Assembly: GCA_037131065.1 (NCBI GenBank)
Contig: JBAXRT010000004.1
Span: forward strand, 1-46,419
Source of the DNA: JBAXRT01 sp037131065
Lineage (GTDB): Bacteria; Bacteroidota; Bacteroidia; Bacteroidales; FEN-979
DNA: 46,419 nt
Direction: 5' to 3'
Shown here: positions 34,540 through 42,366 of the stretch, piece by piece
Position numbering within the stretch: position 1 is the stretch's first letter
Layout: every line of letters begins with the position of its first letter
Translations under genes and position numbers: made by a program
The notes under the pieces: generated by a model
Told to the model about the DNA's origin: nothing
The model's database searches: none
Seen by the model: the letters and a program-made list of their open reading frames with translations, nothing else

Positions 34540-35433
34540 ATGGCTTTGGGAAAGATTAAAATACCGGTTCATTTTTTTCCGCTTTTGGCTACGGTCTTCT
34601 GGGGATTCTCCTTCATCTGGTCAACGTTGCTTTTGAAATACTATCAACCGGTTACCATAATTTTTTTCCGGCTGATCCTTTCATCCCTTTTTCTTTTCTT
34701 CATCCTCAAGTTTTTCTGGCAGAAGGAGAGAATTAAAAGGAAAGACATGCCGCTTCTTTTCATCAGCGCCGTTTTCAATCCTTTCCTGTATTTTCTAGGC
34801 GAGAATTACGGACTCAAGTTCTCAAGCCCGACCATTGCTTCAGTCATCATTGCCACCATACCGGTCTTCACACCGCTTATCGCCTACATGTTCGTGAAGG
34901 AGAAACTTGCTTTTATAAACTTCGTGGGGATAGGTATCTCATTCGGGGGGGTGATCACCATCCTGATTCAGAGAGGATCCAGCTTTGAGATTAACCTTCC
35001 CGGGATTCTTTTTTTGTTCGGGGCAGTCGCTTCCGCGTTATGCTATTCTGTCCTGCTGAAAAAACTTATCACAAGGTATTCCGCACTGGTGCTTGTTGCA
35101 TACCAGAACTTTATCGGGATTTTTCTTTTCCTGCCAATATTTTTCTTTTTTGAAGCTGGCTCCTTTTCTGTGGCACACCTGAACTTCACAACCATCTCTT
35201 CTTTCCTGCTTCTTTCTATTCTGGCCTCCTCACTGTCCTATGTGTTTTTTGCCCATTCGATCAAGATCCTTGGAATCAGCAAGACCAATATATACACAAA
35301 CATGATCCCTGTTTTCACAGCTTTCTTTTCATTTTTTCTCTCACTCGAATCTTTCACTCCGCAAAAGATTGCAGGGATCATCCTGGTTATCGCAGGTGTT
35401 TACCTTTCCGAGCGTACAAGCCGCCATCGCTGA
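34540..35433 (+). CDS. EamA/DMT-family transporter
   Basis: 297 residues, ten predicted membrane helices arranged as two EamA repeats (about 10-145 and 155-290). Repeat one has FWGFSFIWSTLLLKYY and ENYGLKFSSPTIASVIIATIPVFTPLIAYM; repeat two ends with TNIYTNMIPVFTAFFSFFL and IAGIILVIAGVYLS. DMT members export small metabolites such as amino acids; the substrate cannot be told. It is divergent from the sigma operon and lies 53 bases upstream of hydG, which has its own candidate promoter, so it is probably not part of the hydG set. Confidence 0.88.
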   Translation: MALGKIKIPVHFFPLLATVFWGFSFIWSTLLLKYYQPVTIIFFRLILSSLFLFFILKFFWQKERIKRKDMPLLFISAVFNPFLYFLGENYGLKFSSPTIASVIIATIPVFTPLIAYMFVKEKLAFINFVGIGISFGGVITILIQRGSSFEINLPGILFLFGAVASALCYSVLLKKLITRYSALVLVAYQNFIGIFLFLPIFFFFEAGSFSVAHLNFTTISSFLLLSILASSLSYVFFAHSIKILGISKTNIYTNMIPVFTAFFSFFLSLESFTPQKIAGIILVIAGVYLSERTSRHR

Positions 35434-35454
35434 AATTCTTATCCTGATTTTTGC

Positions 35455-35462
35455 TATATTTG
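35455..35462 (+). promoter_or_regulatory. Candidate -7 promoter box for hydG cassette
   Basis: TATATTTG matches TAnnTTTG, 24 bases before the hydG ATG. It would give a leader of roughly 18 bases and separate the cassette from the EamA gene. No -33 match was recognised. Confidence 0.45.
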
Positions 35463-35486
35463 AAAAAAGTTTACTGACCCCTTTCA

Positions 35487-36917
35487 ATGATATTCAAACC
35501 CGAAAAACTTAAAATCAGGGACCAGCGGATGAAACCCTTTATTGATGCGGGTGAGATCTGGGACCTGATCAATCATACCAATGCTTCAAGGCAGGAGGTG
35601 AGGGATGTCATTGCCAAATCACTTGAAAAAAACCGACTTACACTCAGGGAGACTGCCATCCTGATCAATGCAGCCGATCCCGAATCCGTCGACGGGATCA
35701 AGCAAGGGGCAAAAAAACTTAAGGAGAAGGTTTACGGCCAGCGGATCGTCCTCTTTGCCCCATTATACATCGGTAACCAGTGTACCAACAACTGCGCCTA
35801 TTGCGGCTTTAAATCGACAAACAAGCAGATCAAGCGTGTCACCCTCACCACCGAAGAACTGATCGAGCAGGTCCGGGCACTGGAGAACTCAGGGCAGAAA
35901 CGATTGATCCTCGTTTACGGCGAGCACCCGAAATATGATGCAAATTTTATTGCCGATACAGTCAGGACAGTCTATTCCGTTAAAAGCGGAAAAGGGGAGA
36001 TACGCCGGGTCAACATCAATGCAGCGCCGCTTGACATCGATGGTTTCCGCATCATCAAAGATGCACGGATCGGAACCTACCAGATCTTCCAGGAGACTTA
36101 TCATGAGGAGACCTACCGGATAGTTCATGAGGGTGGCGCCAAACGTAATTATGAATGGAGGCTCACGGCACTCGACCGGGCACAGGAGGCAGGGATTGAT
36201 GATGTGGGAATCGGGGCATTGTTCGGGCTTTACGATTGGAGATTCGAGGTAATGGGTTTGGTCAGGCATACAAATCACATTGAAGCAGTCTATAATGTCG
36301 GGCCTCACACTATCTCCTTTCCACGTATCCAGTACGCCTCCCAGCTCAGTATAAATAAGGATCACCTGGTCAGCGATCAGGAGTTCACGCGGTTGGTTGC
36401 AATTCTTCGACTTGCAGTCCCATATACAGGATTAATTCTAACAGCGCGGGAAACGGCCTCAGTCAGGAATGAGATCATGCAATTCGGTATCTCGCAGATC
36501 GACGGAGGGACTAACATCGAGATGGGCGGCTATTCCAAAAAGAGGGAGGCTGAAACCCAGGATATTGATCTGGAGCAATTTCAGATCAACGACAACCGCA
36601 GTCTCGATGAGATCATGGAGGATCTGATTAACCATAAATATATCCCTTCATTTTGCACAGCCTGTTACAGACTTGGCAGGACGGGTGAGCATTTCATGGA
36701 GTTTTCTGTTCCCGGTTTTATAAAGCGGTTTTGCCAGCCAAACGCATTGCTGACTATGGTCGAATACCTGGAGGACTATGCACCCCCTGTGACAAAAGAG
36801 AAAGGCTATCGTCTCCTGGAGGAAAAACTCAAGGAGATGGAAGATGATTCAAACAAAGATAAGCTGCTTGAAAAGATAGCACTGCTTAAAGAAGGCAGGA
36901 GAGATCTCTATTTCTAA
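35487..36917 (+). CDS. hydG: [FeFe]-hydrogenase H-cluster maturase HydG (radical SAM)
   Basis: 476 residues, normal for HydG. It cleaves tyrosine to make the CO and cyanide ligands of the [FeFe]-hydrogenase H-cluster. The radical-SAM cluster ligands are Cys99, Cys103 and Cys106 (C-x3-C-x2-C within GNQCTNNCAYCGF), and the auxiliary-cluster ligands Cys390, Cys393 and Cys416 (C-x2-C-x22-C) are complete; the latter distinguishes HydG from the related ThiH, which lacks that arrangement. So the enzyme should be functional. It is the first gene of a cassette with a TM1266-family regulator, a membrane histidine kinase and a second TM1266-like protein. HydE, HydF and the hydrogenase subunits are not in the window. 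Confidence 0.93.
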   Translation: MIFKPEKLKIRDQRMKPFIDAGEIWDLINHTNASRQEVRDVIAKSLEKNRLTLRETAILINAADPESVDGIKQGAKKLKEKVYGQRIVLFAPLYIGNQCTNNCAYCGFKSTNKQIKRVTLTTEELIEQVRALENSGQKRLILVYGEHPKYDANFIADTVRTVYSVKSGKGEIRRVNINAAPLDIDGFRIIKDARIGTYQIFQETYHEETYRIVHEGGAKRNYEWRLTALDRAQEAGIDDVGIGALFGLYDWRFEVMGLVRHTNHIEAVYNVGPHTISFPRIQYASQLSINKDHLVSDQEFTRLVAILRLAVPYTGLILTARETASVRNEIMQFGISQIDGGTNIEMGGYSKKREAETQDIDLEQFQINDNRSLDEIMEDLINHKYIPSFCTACYRLGRTGEHFMEFSVPGFIKRFCQPNALLTMVEYLEDYAPPVTKEKGYRLLEEKLKEMEDDSNKDKLLEKIALLKEGRRDLYF

Positions 36918-36933
36918 CCAAAGAACGAATCAG

Positions 36934-37191
36934 ATGAATGAAATCAGGATACTTGGCCTGCTGATAACCGACCGGATCAAAGAGGCTGGCTATACCCAGA
37001 AAACATTATCCCGATATGCTCATATCATAAAATCACGGCTTGGATTTCATGAAGTATCGGAAAATGTCTGCAGCAGGGTTGGGGTAATTATCCTCCAGCT
37101 TTCGGGTGACCCTTCTGAGTGTGAAAAACTTGAATCTGAACTGAGAGAGATCGGCGGGGTTGAAATACAGCGTATGTTGTTCAACTATTAA
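36934..37191 (+). CDS. TM1266-family iron-only hydrogenase system regulator
   Basis: 85 residues, soluble. Pattern of a small ferredoxin-like (ACT/NikR C-terminal-like) fold: a strand IRILGLLITDR, a helix KTLSRYAHIIKSRLG, strands SRVGVIILQLSG and a final helix SECEKLESELREIGGVEIQRMLF. This matches the TM1266 family, which is almost always found beside [FeFe]-hydrogenase maturation genes. It has no DNA-binding region of its own, so regulator is a name by association. It begins 16 bases after hydG and ends 11 bases before the kinase. Confidence 0.85.
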   Translation: MNEIRILGLLITDRIKEAGYTQKTLSRYAHIIKSRLGFHEVSENVCSRVGVIILQLSGDPSECEKLESELREIGGVEIQRMLFNY

Positions 37192-37202
37192 TTGATTCTT
37201 CG

Positions 37203-38885
37203 ATGGAATCCTTTTCCAAAAAAAACCTGAACAAGGAGTTTTACAATTATTACCTTGAATCCTCGCTTCCGAATATGCGGAACGGGTTGATATTTACCTC
37301 TGTTTTGTTCACGGTTTTCGCTGCCATCAGCTACTTTCTGATCACGGACAAACCTGAAAGAGAATATTACATGCGCTTCGGGATCACTCTGCCATTTTTC
37401 CTGGTCTCCATCATTGTGATGTACATTAAGCCATTACGCCGGCATCTCAACACAATATATATCATCATCAACATCTTTCTCTGTCTTTCAATATTTTTTG
37501 TGGGTATTTCGTCGAATCCATCACAGAAAGGTTATGAGCATTACTTTGCATGGGTCATGCTAACAATCATCGGGCTCTATATCTTTTACCGCCTTTCCAT
37601 GACCTCCCTGATCCTTCTCGGCATTTTCCAGTTGCTGTGCTTTTTCTCTGCTGCCCTCATCATCGGGACATACCGTATTAATCCCGGGCTATTTATTACC
37701 AACATGTTCTTCGTTATTTCAATGTCTTCCCTTGGAGTTTTCATGACCTTTCTGATCCAAAGCCTTAACCGGAAAAACTTTATTCACCAGAAAGCCCTCT
37801 CTGAAAACAATAAAAAACTCCTAGCAGAAATTAAGGAGAGAAAACGCGCCGAAGAGGATCACCAGAGAATTGCTAAGCAATATGCCGACACCCTTGACTC
37901 AATCCCCGACTGGATCTTTGTTGTGGATGCGGATAAACGTTTTGTTATGATGAATACGGCCTTGAAGGAGGAGCATGTCCGCCAGGGATTTTTCCAGGAC
38001 TGCATTGGGAAGAAAATTACAAAGGTATATCCCCTGATCTCTAAAAAGACCCTGGATGATATTGATGAGGTTTTTACCACCGGGAAGATCCTTATCGGGG
38101 AACAGCGGTTGGAGCTTATCGATAAGACTTTGTATGGAGAGACCCGGAAAGTTCCCATCTTCCGGGACAACAAAGTTGTGCAGGTGATCACGATCATGCG
38201 CGACCGGTCAAAAGAAAAAGAGGTTGAAGAGCTGAAGCTGAGAAATGCGGAACAAAAGGAGGTGATGCTGCGTGAAATACATCACCGCGTAAAGAACAAC
38301 CTTGCCATTGTGATCAGCCTGCTGAACCTTCAGACCCAGAAACACCCGAATGAGTATTTACAACGGATCATGAAGGATATTGAATTACGGATCCGGTCGA
38401 TGGCCCTGATCCATGAACACCTTTACCACTCCGAGAACCTTGACAGGATCCCTCTTGCCAGTTATCTTCACGATCTGGCCACCATAGTCCTGAGTACCTT
38501 CAGCGGGAAGAAAATCCGGATGCAATTCCAGCTTGAACAAGTTGATGTATCGATTGAGACAGCACTTCCATTAGGACTCATTACTAATGAGTTATTGACT
38601 AACGCATTTAAATATGCTTTCCCTATCACGCAAGACGGAACTATATACCTGAATTTAAAAAAAGTTGAAGATGATGTTTGTATTCTCTCGGTGAAGGATA
38701 ATGGGGTTGGACTGCCCGAAAATTTCAGCCTTCAGCATGAAAATTCACTTGGAATGTTCATTATCCGGATCCTTGTCGAACAGGTTGACGGCACTGTCGA
38801 ATTCACTAATGATCATGGCGCCGGCTTTTTCATCAGGTTTAAAAATCATGGAATGGTAAGGCGCCAAAACCTTGTAAACAAATAA
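37203..38885 (+). CDS. Membrane sensor histidine kinase (7TM-like region, PAS, HisKA_2)
   Basis: 560 residues. The N-terminal 190 residues contain about six membrane helices (for example GLIFTSVLFTVFAAISYFLI, FFLVSIIVMYI, LILLGIFQLLCFFSAALII). A coiled linker leads to a PAS domain (about 225-335: YADTLDSIPDWIFVVDADKRFVMMN) and then a HisKA_2-type kinase core with the phospho-acceptor His in LREIHHRVKNNLAIVISLL (about residue 360) and an HATPase domain (LITNELLTNAFKYAF, VKDNGVGLPENF, LGMFIIRILVEQV). HisKA_2 kinases often act with stand-alone receivers. No response regulator lies nearby. The PAS region shows no haem or FAD motif I can name. Its position inside a hydG cassette suggests sensing of redox or hydrogen state; that is inference. 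Confidence 0.88.
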   Translation: MESFSKKNLNKEFYNYYLESSLPNMRNGLIFTSVLFTVFAAISYFLITDKPEREYYMRFGITLPFFLVSIIVMYIKPLRRHLNTIYIIINIFLCLSIFFVGISSNPSQKGYEHYFAWVMLTIIGLYIFYRLSMTSLILLGIFQLLCFFSAALIIGTYRINPGLFITNMFFVISMSSLGVFMTFLIQSLNRKNFIHQKALSENNKKLLAEIKERKRAEEDHQRIAKQYADTLDSIPDWIFVVDADKRFVMMNTALKEEHVRQGFFQDCIGKKITKVYPLISKKTLDDIDEVFTTGKILIGEQRLELIDKTLYGETRKVPIFRDNKVVQVITIMRDRSKEKEVEELKLRNAEQKEVMLREIHHRVKNNLAIVISLLNLQTQKHPNEYLQRIMKDIELRIRSMALIHEHLYHSENLDRIPLASYLHDLATIVLSTFSGKKIRMQFQLEQVDVSIETALPLGLITNELLTNAFKYAFPITQDGTIYLNLKKVEDDVCILSVKDNGVGLPENFSLQHENSLGMFIIRILVEQVDGTVEFTNDHGAGFFIRFKNHGMVRRQNLVNK

Positions 38886-38886
38886 C

Positions 38887-39147
38887 ATGCAATCAATCTG
38901 GATTATCGGGATCCACATCCCCCAACGGTCAGAAAAAATTGATGAGGTTCAGCACCTGCTGACCAAATTCGGATGTTCCATCAGGACGAGGGTGGGATTA
39001 AATAATCCTTCAGGAAATGAGCCTATAAAGGGTGGCATCATACTCCTCGAACTCACGGGTGATGAAGCTGAATTCATTAAACTGGAAAAGGCCTTGCTGG
39101 GGATCGCCGGATTAGAGGTAAAAAATATGATCTTTAAACAAGTGTGA
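38887..39147 (+). CDS. Second, diverged TM1266-like protein
   Basis: 86 residues, starting one base after the kinase stop. It shares the layout of the first TM1266 protein: strand SIWIIGIHIPQR, helix EKIDEVQHLLTKFGCSIRTRVGL, strand GGIILLELTGDE, helix AEFIKLEKALLGIAGLEVKNMIF. Sequence identity to the protein at 36934 is low by eye, but conserved points line up (the R-x-G turn at the middle, the I-x-L-x-L-x-G-D/E strand, and the GLEVKNM / GVEIQRM ending). The two could form a heterodimer or compete for the same partner. Its 3' end overlaps the convergent carbamate kinase by 14 bases. Confidence 0.75.
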   Translation: MQSIWIIGIHIPQRSEKIDEVQHLLTKFGCSIRTRVGLNNPSGNEPIKGGIILLELTGDEAEFIKLEKALLGIAGLEVKNMIFKQV

Positions 39148-40078
39148 TCCTTGTTCCGCCATTGTCGATGCCCAGCATAGTGGTTTTCGTAATGATGGTA
39201 TCCTTGCCGGAATTCTCTACAAAATAGATGGCTGCCCTTATCTTCGGTCCCATGCTTCCATCCGGGAACTGACCCTCCTCCAGGTATCTTTTAGCATCCG
39301 CGATGGTCAGCCTGTCGAATGATTTTTCCTGCGGTGTATTGTAATTGATGCATACCTTGGGGACATCGGTAAGAATAAAGAGCTTGTCGGCATTGATCTG
39401 GCTGGCAAGCAGCGAAGAGGCGAGGTCCTTGTCAATTACGGCATCGATACCCTGCAGTTTATTAGGCTGCACATAAAACACAGGGATCCCTCCCCCACCC
39501 ACTGCAATCACGATCTGCCCCTCACGGGCAATTTTTTCAATTGTCTTTTTATTAATGATGACCAGGGGTTTAGGAGATGCGACAACCTTTCGCCAACCTC
39601 TCCCTCTCGGATCTTCCGAAAATTTGGATCCTGTCTCATTGGCCAGTTTATCAGCCTCCTCCTTCGGATAAAACGGTCCAATCGGTTTTGTCGGGTTAAG
39701 GAAAGCAGGGTCATCCTTATTGACCAGCACCTGCGTGGTAATGGTTATAATGTCCCTTTCCATATCATGAAGCTCCAGGACATTTTTCAGTTGTTGCTCG
39801 ATGATATAACCGATGAATCCCTGGCTGTATGCCACACAGATATCCAGCGGCATTTCAGGGATCCCGCACATTTTGTAACCGGCCGCGTTGGCAAGCATGA
39901 TGTTCCCGACCTGGGGACCATTCCCATGCGTAATTACGATATTGTAGTCCCTCTTGATCAGTTTCACAAGTGATTCGGCAGTGGCATAAGCATTGGCTTC
40001 CTGGTCATCGATCGTACCTTTCTGGTCGCCCCTGAGCAGCGCATTCCCGCCAAGCGCAACAACGGCAAGTTTTTTCAT
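39134..40078 (-). CDS. arcC: Carbamate kinase
   Basis: 314 residues from the ATG at 40078 (an upstream in-frame start would add seven residues). Catalyses carbamoyl phosphate + ADP to ATP + carbamate, or the reverse. Signature blocks: ALGGNALL near the N-terminus, THGNGPQVGN, the nucleotide-binding AVGGGGIPV (about 205-213), DKDLASSLLA, and DGSMGPKIRAAI. It is usually paired with arginine deiminase or ornithine carbamoyltransferase in the arginine fermentation pathway, or with agmatine, purine or citrulline breakdown genes, but none of these is nearby. It is divergent from the second EamA gene. Confidence 0.94.
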   Translation of the reverse strand: MKKLAVVALGGNALLRGDQKGTIDDQEANAYATAESLVKLIKRDYNIVITHGNGPQVGNIMLANAAGYKMCGIPEMPLDICVAYSQGFIGYIIEQQLKNVLELHDMERDIITITTQVLVNKDDPAFLNPTKPIGPFYPKEEADKLANETGSKFSEDPRGRGWRKVVASPKPLVIINKKTIEKIAREGQIVIAVGGGGIPVFYVQPNKLQGIDAVIDKDLASSLLASQINADKLFILTDVPKVCINYNTPQEKSFDRLTIADAKRYLEEGQFPDGSMGPKIRAAIYFVENSGKDTIITKTTMLGIDNGGTRITLV

Positions 40079-40096
40079 AAGTGCAATTTGGGAAAA

Positions 40097-40104
40097 CAAA
40101 AATA
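40097..40104 (-). promoter_or_regulatory. Candidate -7 promoter box for arcC
   Basis: On the minus strand this reads TATTTTTG (TAnnTTTG), 18 bases before the ATG at 40078. On the plus strand a near match, TACCTTCG at 40126-40133, could serve the divergent EamA gene at 40142. Confidence 0.45.
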
Positions 40105-40141
40105 GAAATATTTTCCATTCTTTCTTACCTTCGTCATCCTG

Positions 40142-41020
40142 ATGAAAAACCAGTCCAAGGCATATCTACTGGCCATGACCGCCGTTCTTTTCTGGTCAAC
40201 CATCGGGACTGCCTTTAAAGTTTCTCTCCGTTACCTTGATCCGCTCACTTTGCTTTGTTACTCTTCGATTGTCGCTTGCCTGGTGCTTGCCACCGGCATT
40301 ACATTGATGAGAAAGTGGCATCAGGTGCGACAAACAACATGGCGTGACCTTGCGGTCTCCTCGTTCCTCGGCTTACTGAACCCTTTCCTCTATTATGTGG
40401 TCCTGCTGAAAGCTTACGACAGGTTGCCGGCACAGGAAGCAGGAACACTGAATTATATCTGGCCACTGGTCCTTGTCCTTCTCTCAATACCCCTCCTGAA
40501 ACAAAAGATCAGCGCCATGAGCATCATTGCAATTCTCATCAGTTTTTCCGGGATCATCGTCATTTCAACACACGGAGACCTCACTGGCTTCAACTTTTCG
40601 GACCCCCTGGGTGTATCGCTTGCAGTTGGAAGCGCTATTTTCTGGGCCCTATATTGGATACTGAACCTGAAGGACCATAGGGAGGCGATCATTAAACTCT
40701 TCATGGCATTCTGTTTCGGTACAGCATACACAGTGGTCGCCATGATCATTTCAGGCAAAATGATCCTTCCGGGGATCAAAGGTCTGAGCGGCGCTGTTTA
40801 CATTGGCATTTTCGAAATGGGCCTTACTTTTCTCATCTGGCTCAATGCCCTGAGACTTTCCGTGACGACGGCCAAAATATCGAACCTGATCTACCTTTCC
40901 CCCTTCATCTCCCTGATCATCATTCACCTGGTGATTGGCGAAATAATCCTTTTTTCTACGGTTTTTGGGCTGATGCTGATTGTGACCGGCATCATCGTTC
41001 AGCAGTACCTTAAGAGCTAA
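40142..41020 (+). CDS. EamA/DMT-family transporter (second copy)
   Basis: 292 residues, ten membrane helices in two EamA repeats. First repeat: AYLLAMTAVLFWSTIGTAFKVSL and AGTLNYIWPLVLVLLSIPLL; second: GVSLAVGSAIFWALYWIL and ISNLIYLSPFISLIIIHLVIGE. It differs clearly from the copy at 34540, so this is not a recent duplication. Substrate unknown. The gene is 17 bases upstream of mtaB, but mtaB seems to have its own -7 box. Confidence 0.87.
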   Translation: MKNQSKAYLLAMTAVLFWSTIGTAFKVSLRYLDPLTLLCYSSIVACLVLATGITLMRKWHQVRQTTWRDLAVSSFLGLLNPFLYYVVLLKAYDRLPAQEAGTLNYIWPLVLVLLSIPLLKQKISAMSIIAILISFSGIIVISTHGDLTGFNFSDPLGVSLAVGSAIFWALYWILNLKDHREAIIKLFMAFCFGTAYTVVAMIISGKMILPGIKGLSGAVYIGIFEMGLTFLIWLNALRLSVTTAKISNLIYLSPFISLIIIHLVIGEIILFSTVFGLMLIVTGIIVQQYLKS

Positions 41021-41025
41021 GTTTA

Positions 41026-41033
41026 TATCTTTG
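41026..41033 (+). promoter_or_regulatory. Candidate -7 promoter box directly before mtaB
   Basis: TATCTTTG matches TAnnTTTG and ends four bases before the mtaB ATG. If used, the transcript would be leaderless or nearly so. Confidence 0.35.
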
Positions 41034-41037
41034 TACT

Positions 41038-42351
41038 ATGGAGCCCGGGACCATCGCTTTTCACCATTTCGGATGCAAGGTAAACTTTGCCGAAGCCTCC
41101 GCCCTTTCGCGGGAGTTCAAGGATAAGGGCTGGAGCCTCACTGACTTTCATGAAAAAGCCGATGTCTATATCATCAGTTCCTGTGCTGTGACGAGCATCG
41201 CTGAAAAAAAATGCAGGGCTGCAATACGACAGGCGCACAAGCTGAATCCCTTGTCGAAGGTAGTTGTCATCGGGTGTTTTCCCGAACTTAAACCCAGGGA
41301 ACTGGAATCAATGGAGGGGGTTGATCTTGTCCTGGGTCATTCCGATAAATTTCGTCTTTTCCATGAATTAGAAAGAATAACCGGGTCCCGTCCTGAACAC
41401 GGAGAAGCTGAGACCGTTTACCACGGCCATGACCAATTCATCCCCTCTTTCTCTTTCGGCGACAGGACACGCTCATTCCTTAAGATCCAGGATGGCTGCG
41501 ACTATTACTGCAGTTATTGCACCATTCCCCTGGCTCGGGGTAAAAGCCGCAGCGATAGTATCGCACATGTTCTTGATTCAGCAATGAAAATTGCTGCAAA
41601 CGGGGTCAGGGAGATTGTGCTGACAGGGGTAAACATCGGTGACTTCGGAAAAAACAACAAGGAGACTCTTCTCGGTCTTCTTCATCAACTTGATAAGCAG
41701 AAGGGAGTTCGCAGGATAAGGATATCCTCCATCGAACCCGACCTCCTGAATGATGAGATCATTACTCTGGTCGCGGCTTCGGAGAAATTTCTTCCTCATT
41801 TTCATATACCCCTTCAGTCGGGTTCAGATAAAACGCTTAAGGCCATGCACCGGAAATACGGAACTTCCCTCTACGCCAACCGCATCGGAAAAATCCGGTC
41901 AATGATTCCCAATGCCTGTATTGCTGCTGATGTCATTGTCGGGTTTCCGGGAGAGACAGACGAAGATTTCAATGATACGTATGAGTTCATCAAGGTCCTT
42001 GCCCTCTCTTATGTTCATGTTTTCACCTATTCAAAAAGAGATAACACCCTGGCATCCAAAAGCAATGACCAGGTACTTGAAGTGACTCGGAAAGAGAGGA
42101 GCCGGCTTCTGCATCTTCTTTCCGCAGAGAAGAAAGAGAAATTCTATTGCGACAATGCCGGGTCAGCAAAAGAGGTGCTGTGGGAATCCGATAATGAAGA
42201 TGGCTTTATGCATGGTTTCACCGAAAACTACATCCGCGTTAAAACCCCTTTCAACCCTGAATTAGTAAACAACATAACCACTGTTATCCTGAACAATAGG
42301 GACACCCATGGTATCTTTATAATAAATGAATTCGTAAATCGTCACTCGTAA
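41038..42351 (+). CDS. mtaB: tRNA t6A37 methylthiotransferase MtaB
   Basis: 437 residues. Radical-SAM enzyme that adds a methylthio group to t6A at position 37 of tRNAs. The UPF0004 domain holds cluster ligands Cys13 (HHFGCKVN), Cys49 (SSCAVT) and Cys80 (VIGCFPE); the radical-SAM cluster is Cys154, Cys158, Cys161 in DGCDYYCSYCTIPLARG, followed by VLTGVNIGDFG and IPLQSGSDKTLKAMHRKY. The C-terminal region is TRAM-like. The FGCKVN / CAVT signatures favour MtaB over MiaB and RimO. The last codons and stop lie in a short direct repeat. Fifteen bases separate it from lgt. Confidence 0.92.
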   Translation: MEPGTIAFHHFGCKVNFAEASALSREFKDKGWSLTDFHEKADVYIISSCAVTSIAEKKCRAAIRQAHKLNPLSKVVVIGCFPELKPRELESMEGVDLVLGHSDKFRLFHELERITGSRPEHGEAETVYHGHDQFIPSFSFGDRTRSFLKIQDGCDYYCSYCTIPLARGKSRSDSIAHVLDSAMKIAANGVREIVLTGVNIGDFGKNNKETLLGLLHQLDKQKGVRRIRISSIEPDLLNDEIITLVAASEKFLPHFHIPLQSGSDKTLKAMHRKYGTSLYANRIGKIRSMIPNACIAADVIVGFPGETDEDFNDTYEFIKVLALSYVHVFTYSKRDNTLASKSNDQVLEVTRKERSRLLHLLSAEKKEKFYCDNAGSAKEVLWESDNEDGFMHGFTENYIRVKTPFNPELVNNITTVILNNRDTHGIFIINEFVNRHS

Positions 42352-42361
42352 ATCGTAAATC
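42332..42361 (+). repeat. Three copies of TCGTAAATC across the mtaB stop
   Basis: TCGTAAATC occurs at 42332-42340, 42346-42354 and 42353-42361, the last two overlapping by two bases. The repeats span the mtaB stop codon (42349-42351) and reach the base six positions before the lgt ATG. They look like a fragment of a low-complexity intergenic repeat that slipped into the end of the gene. Confidence 0.7.
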
Positions 42362-42366
42362 AAATT

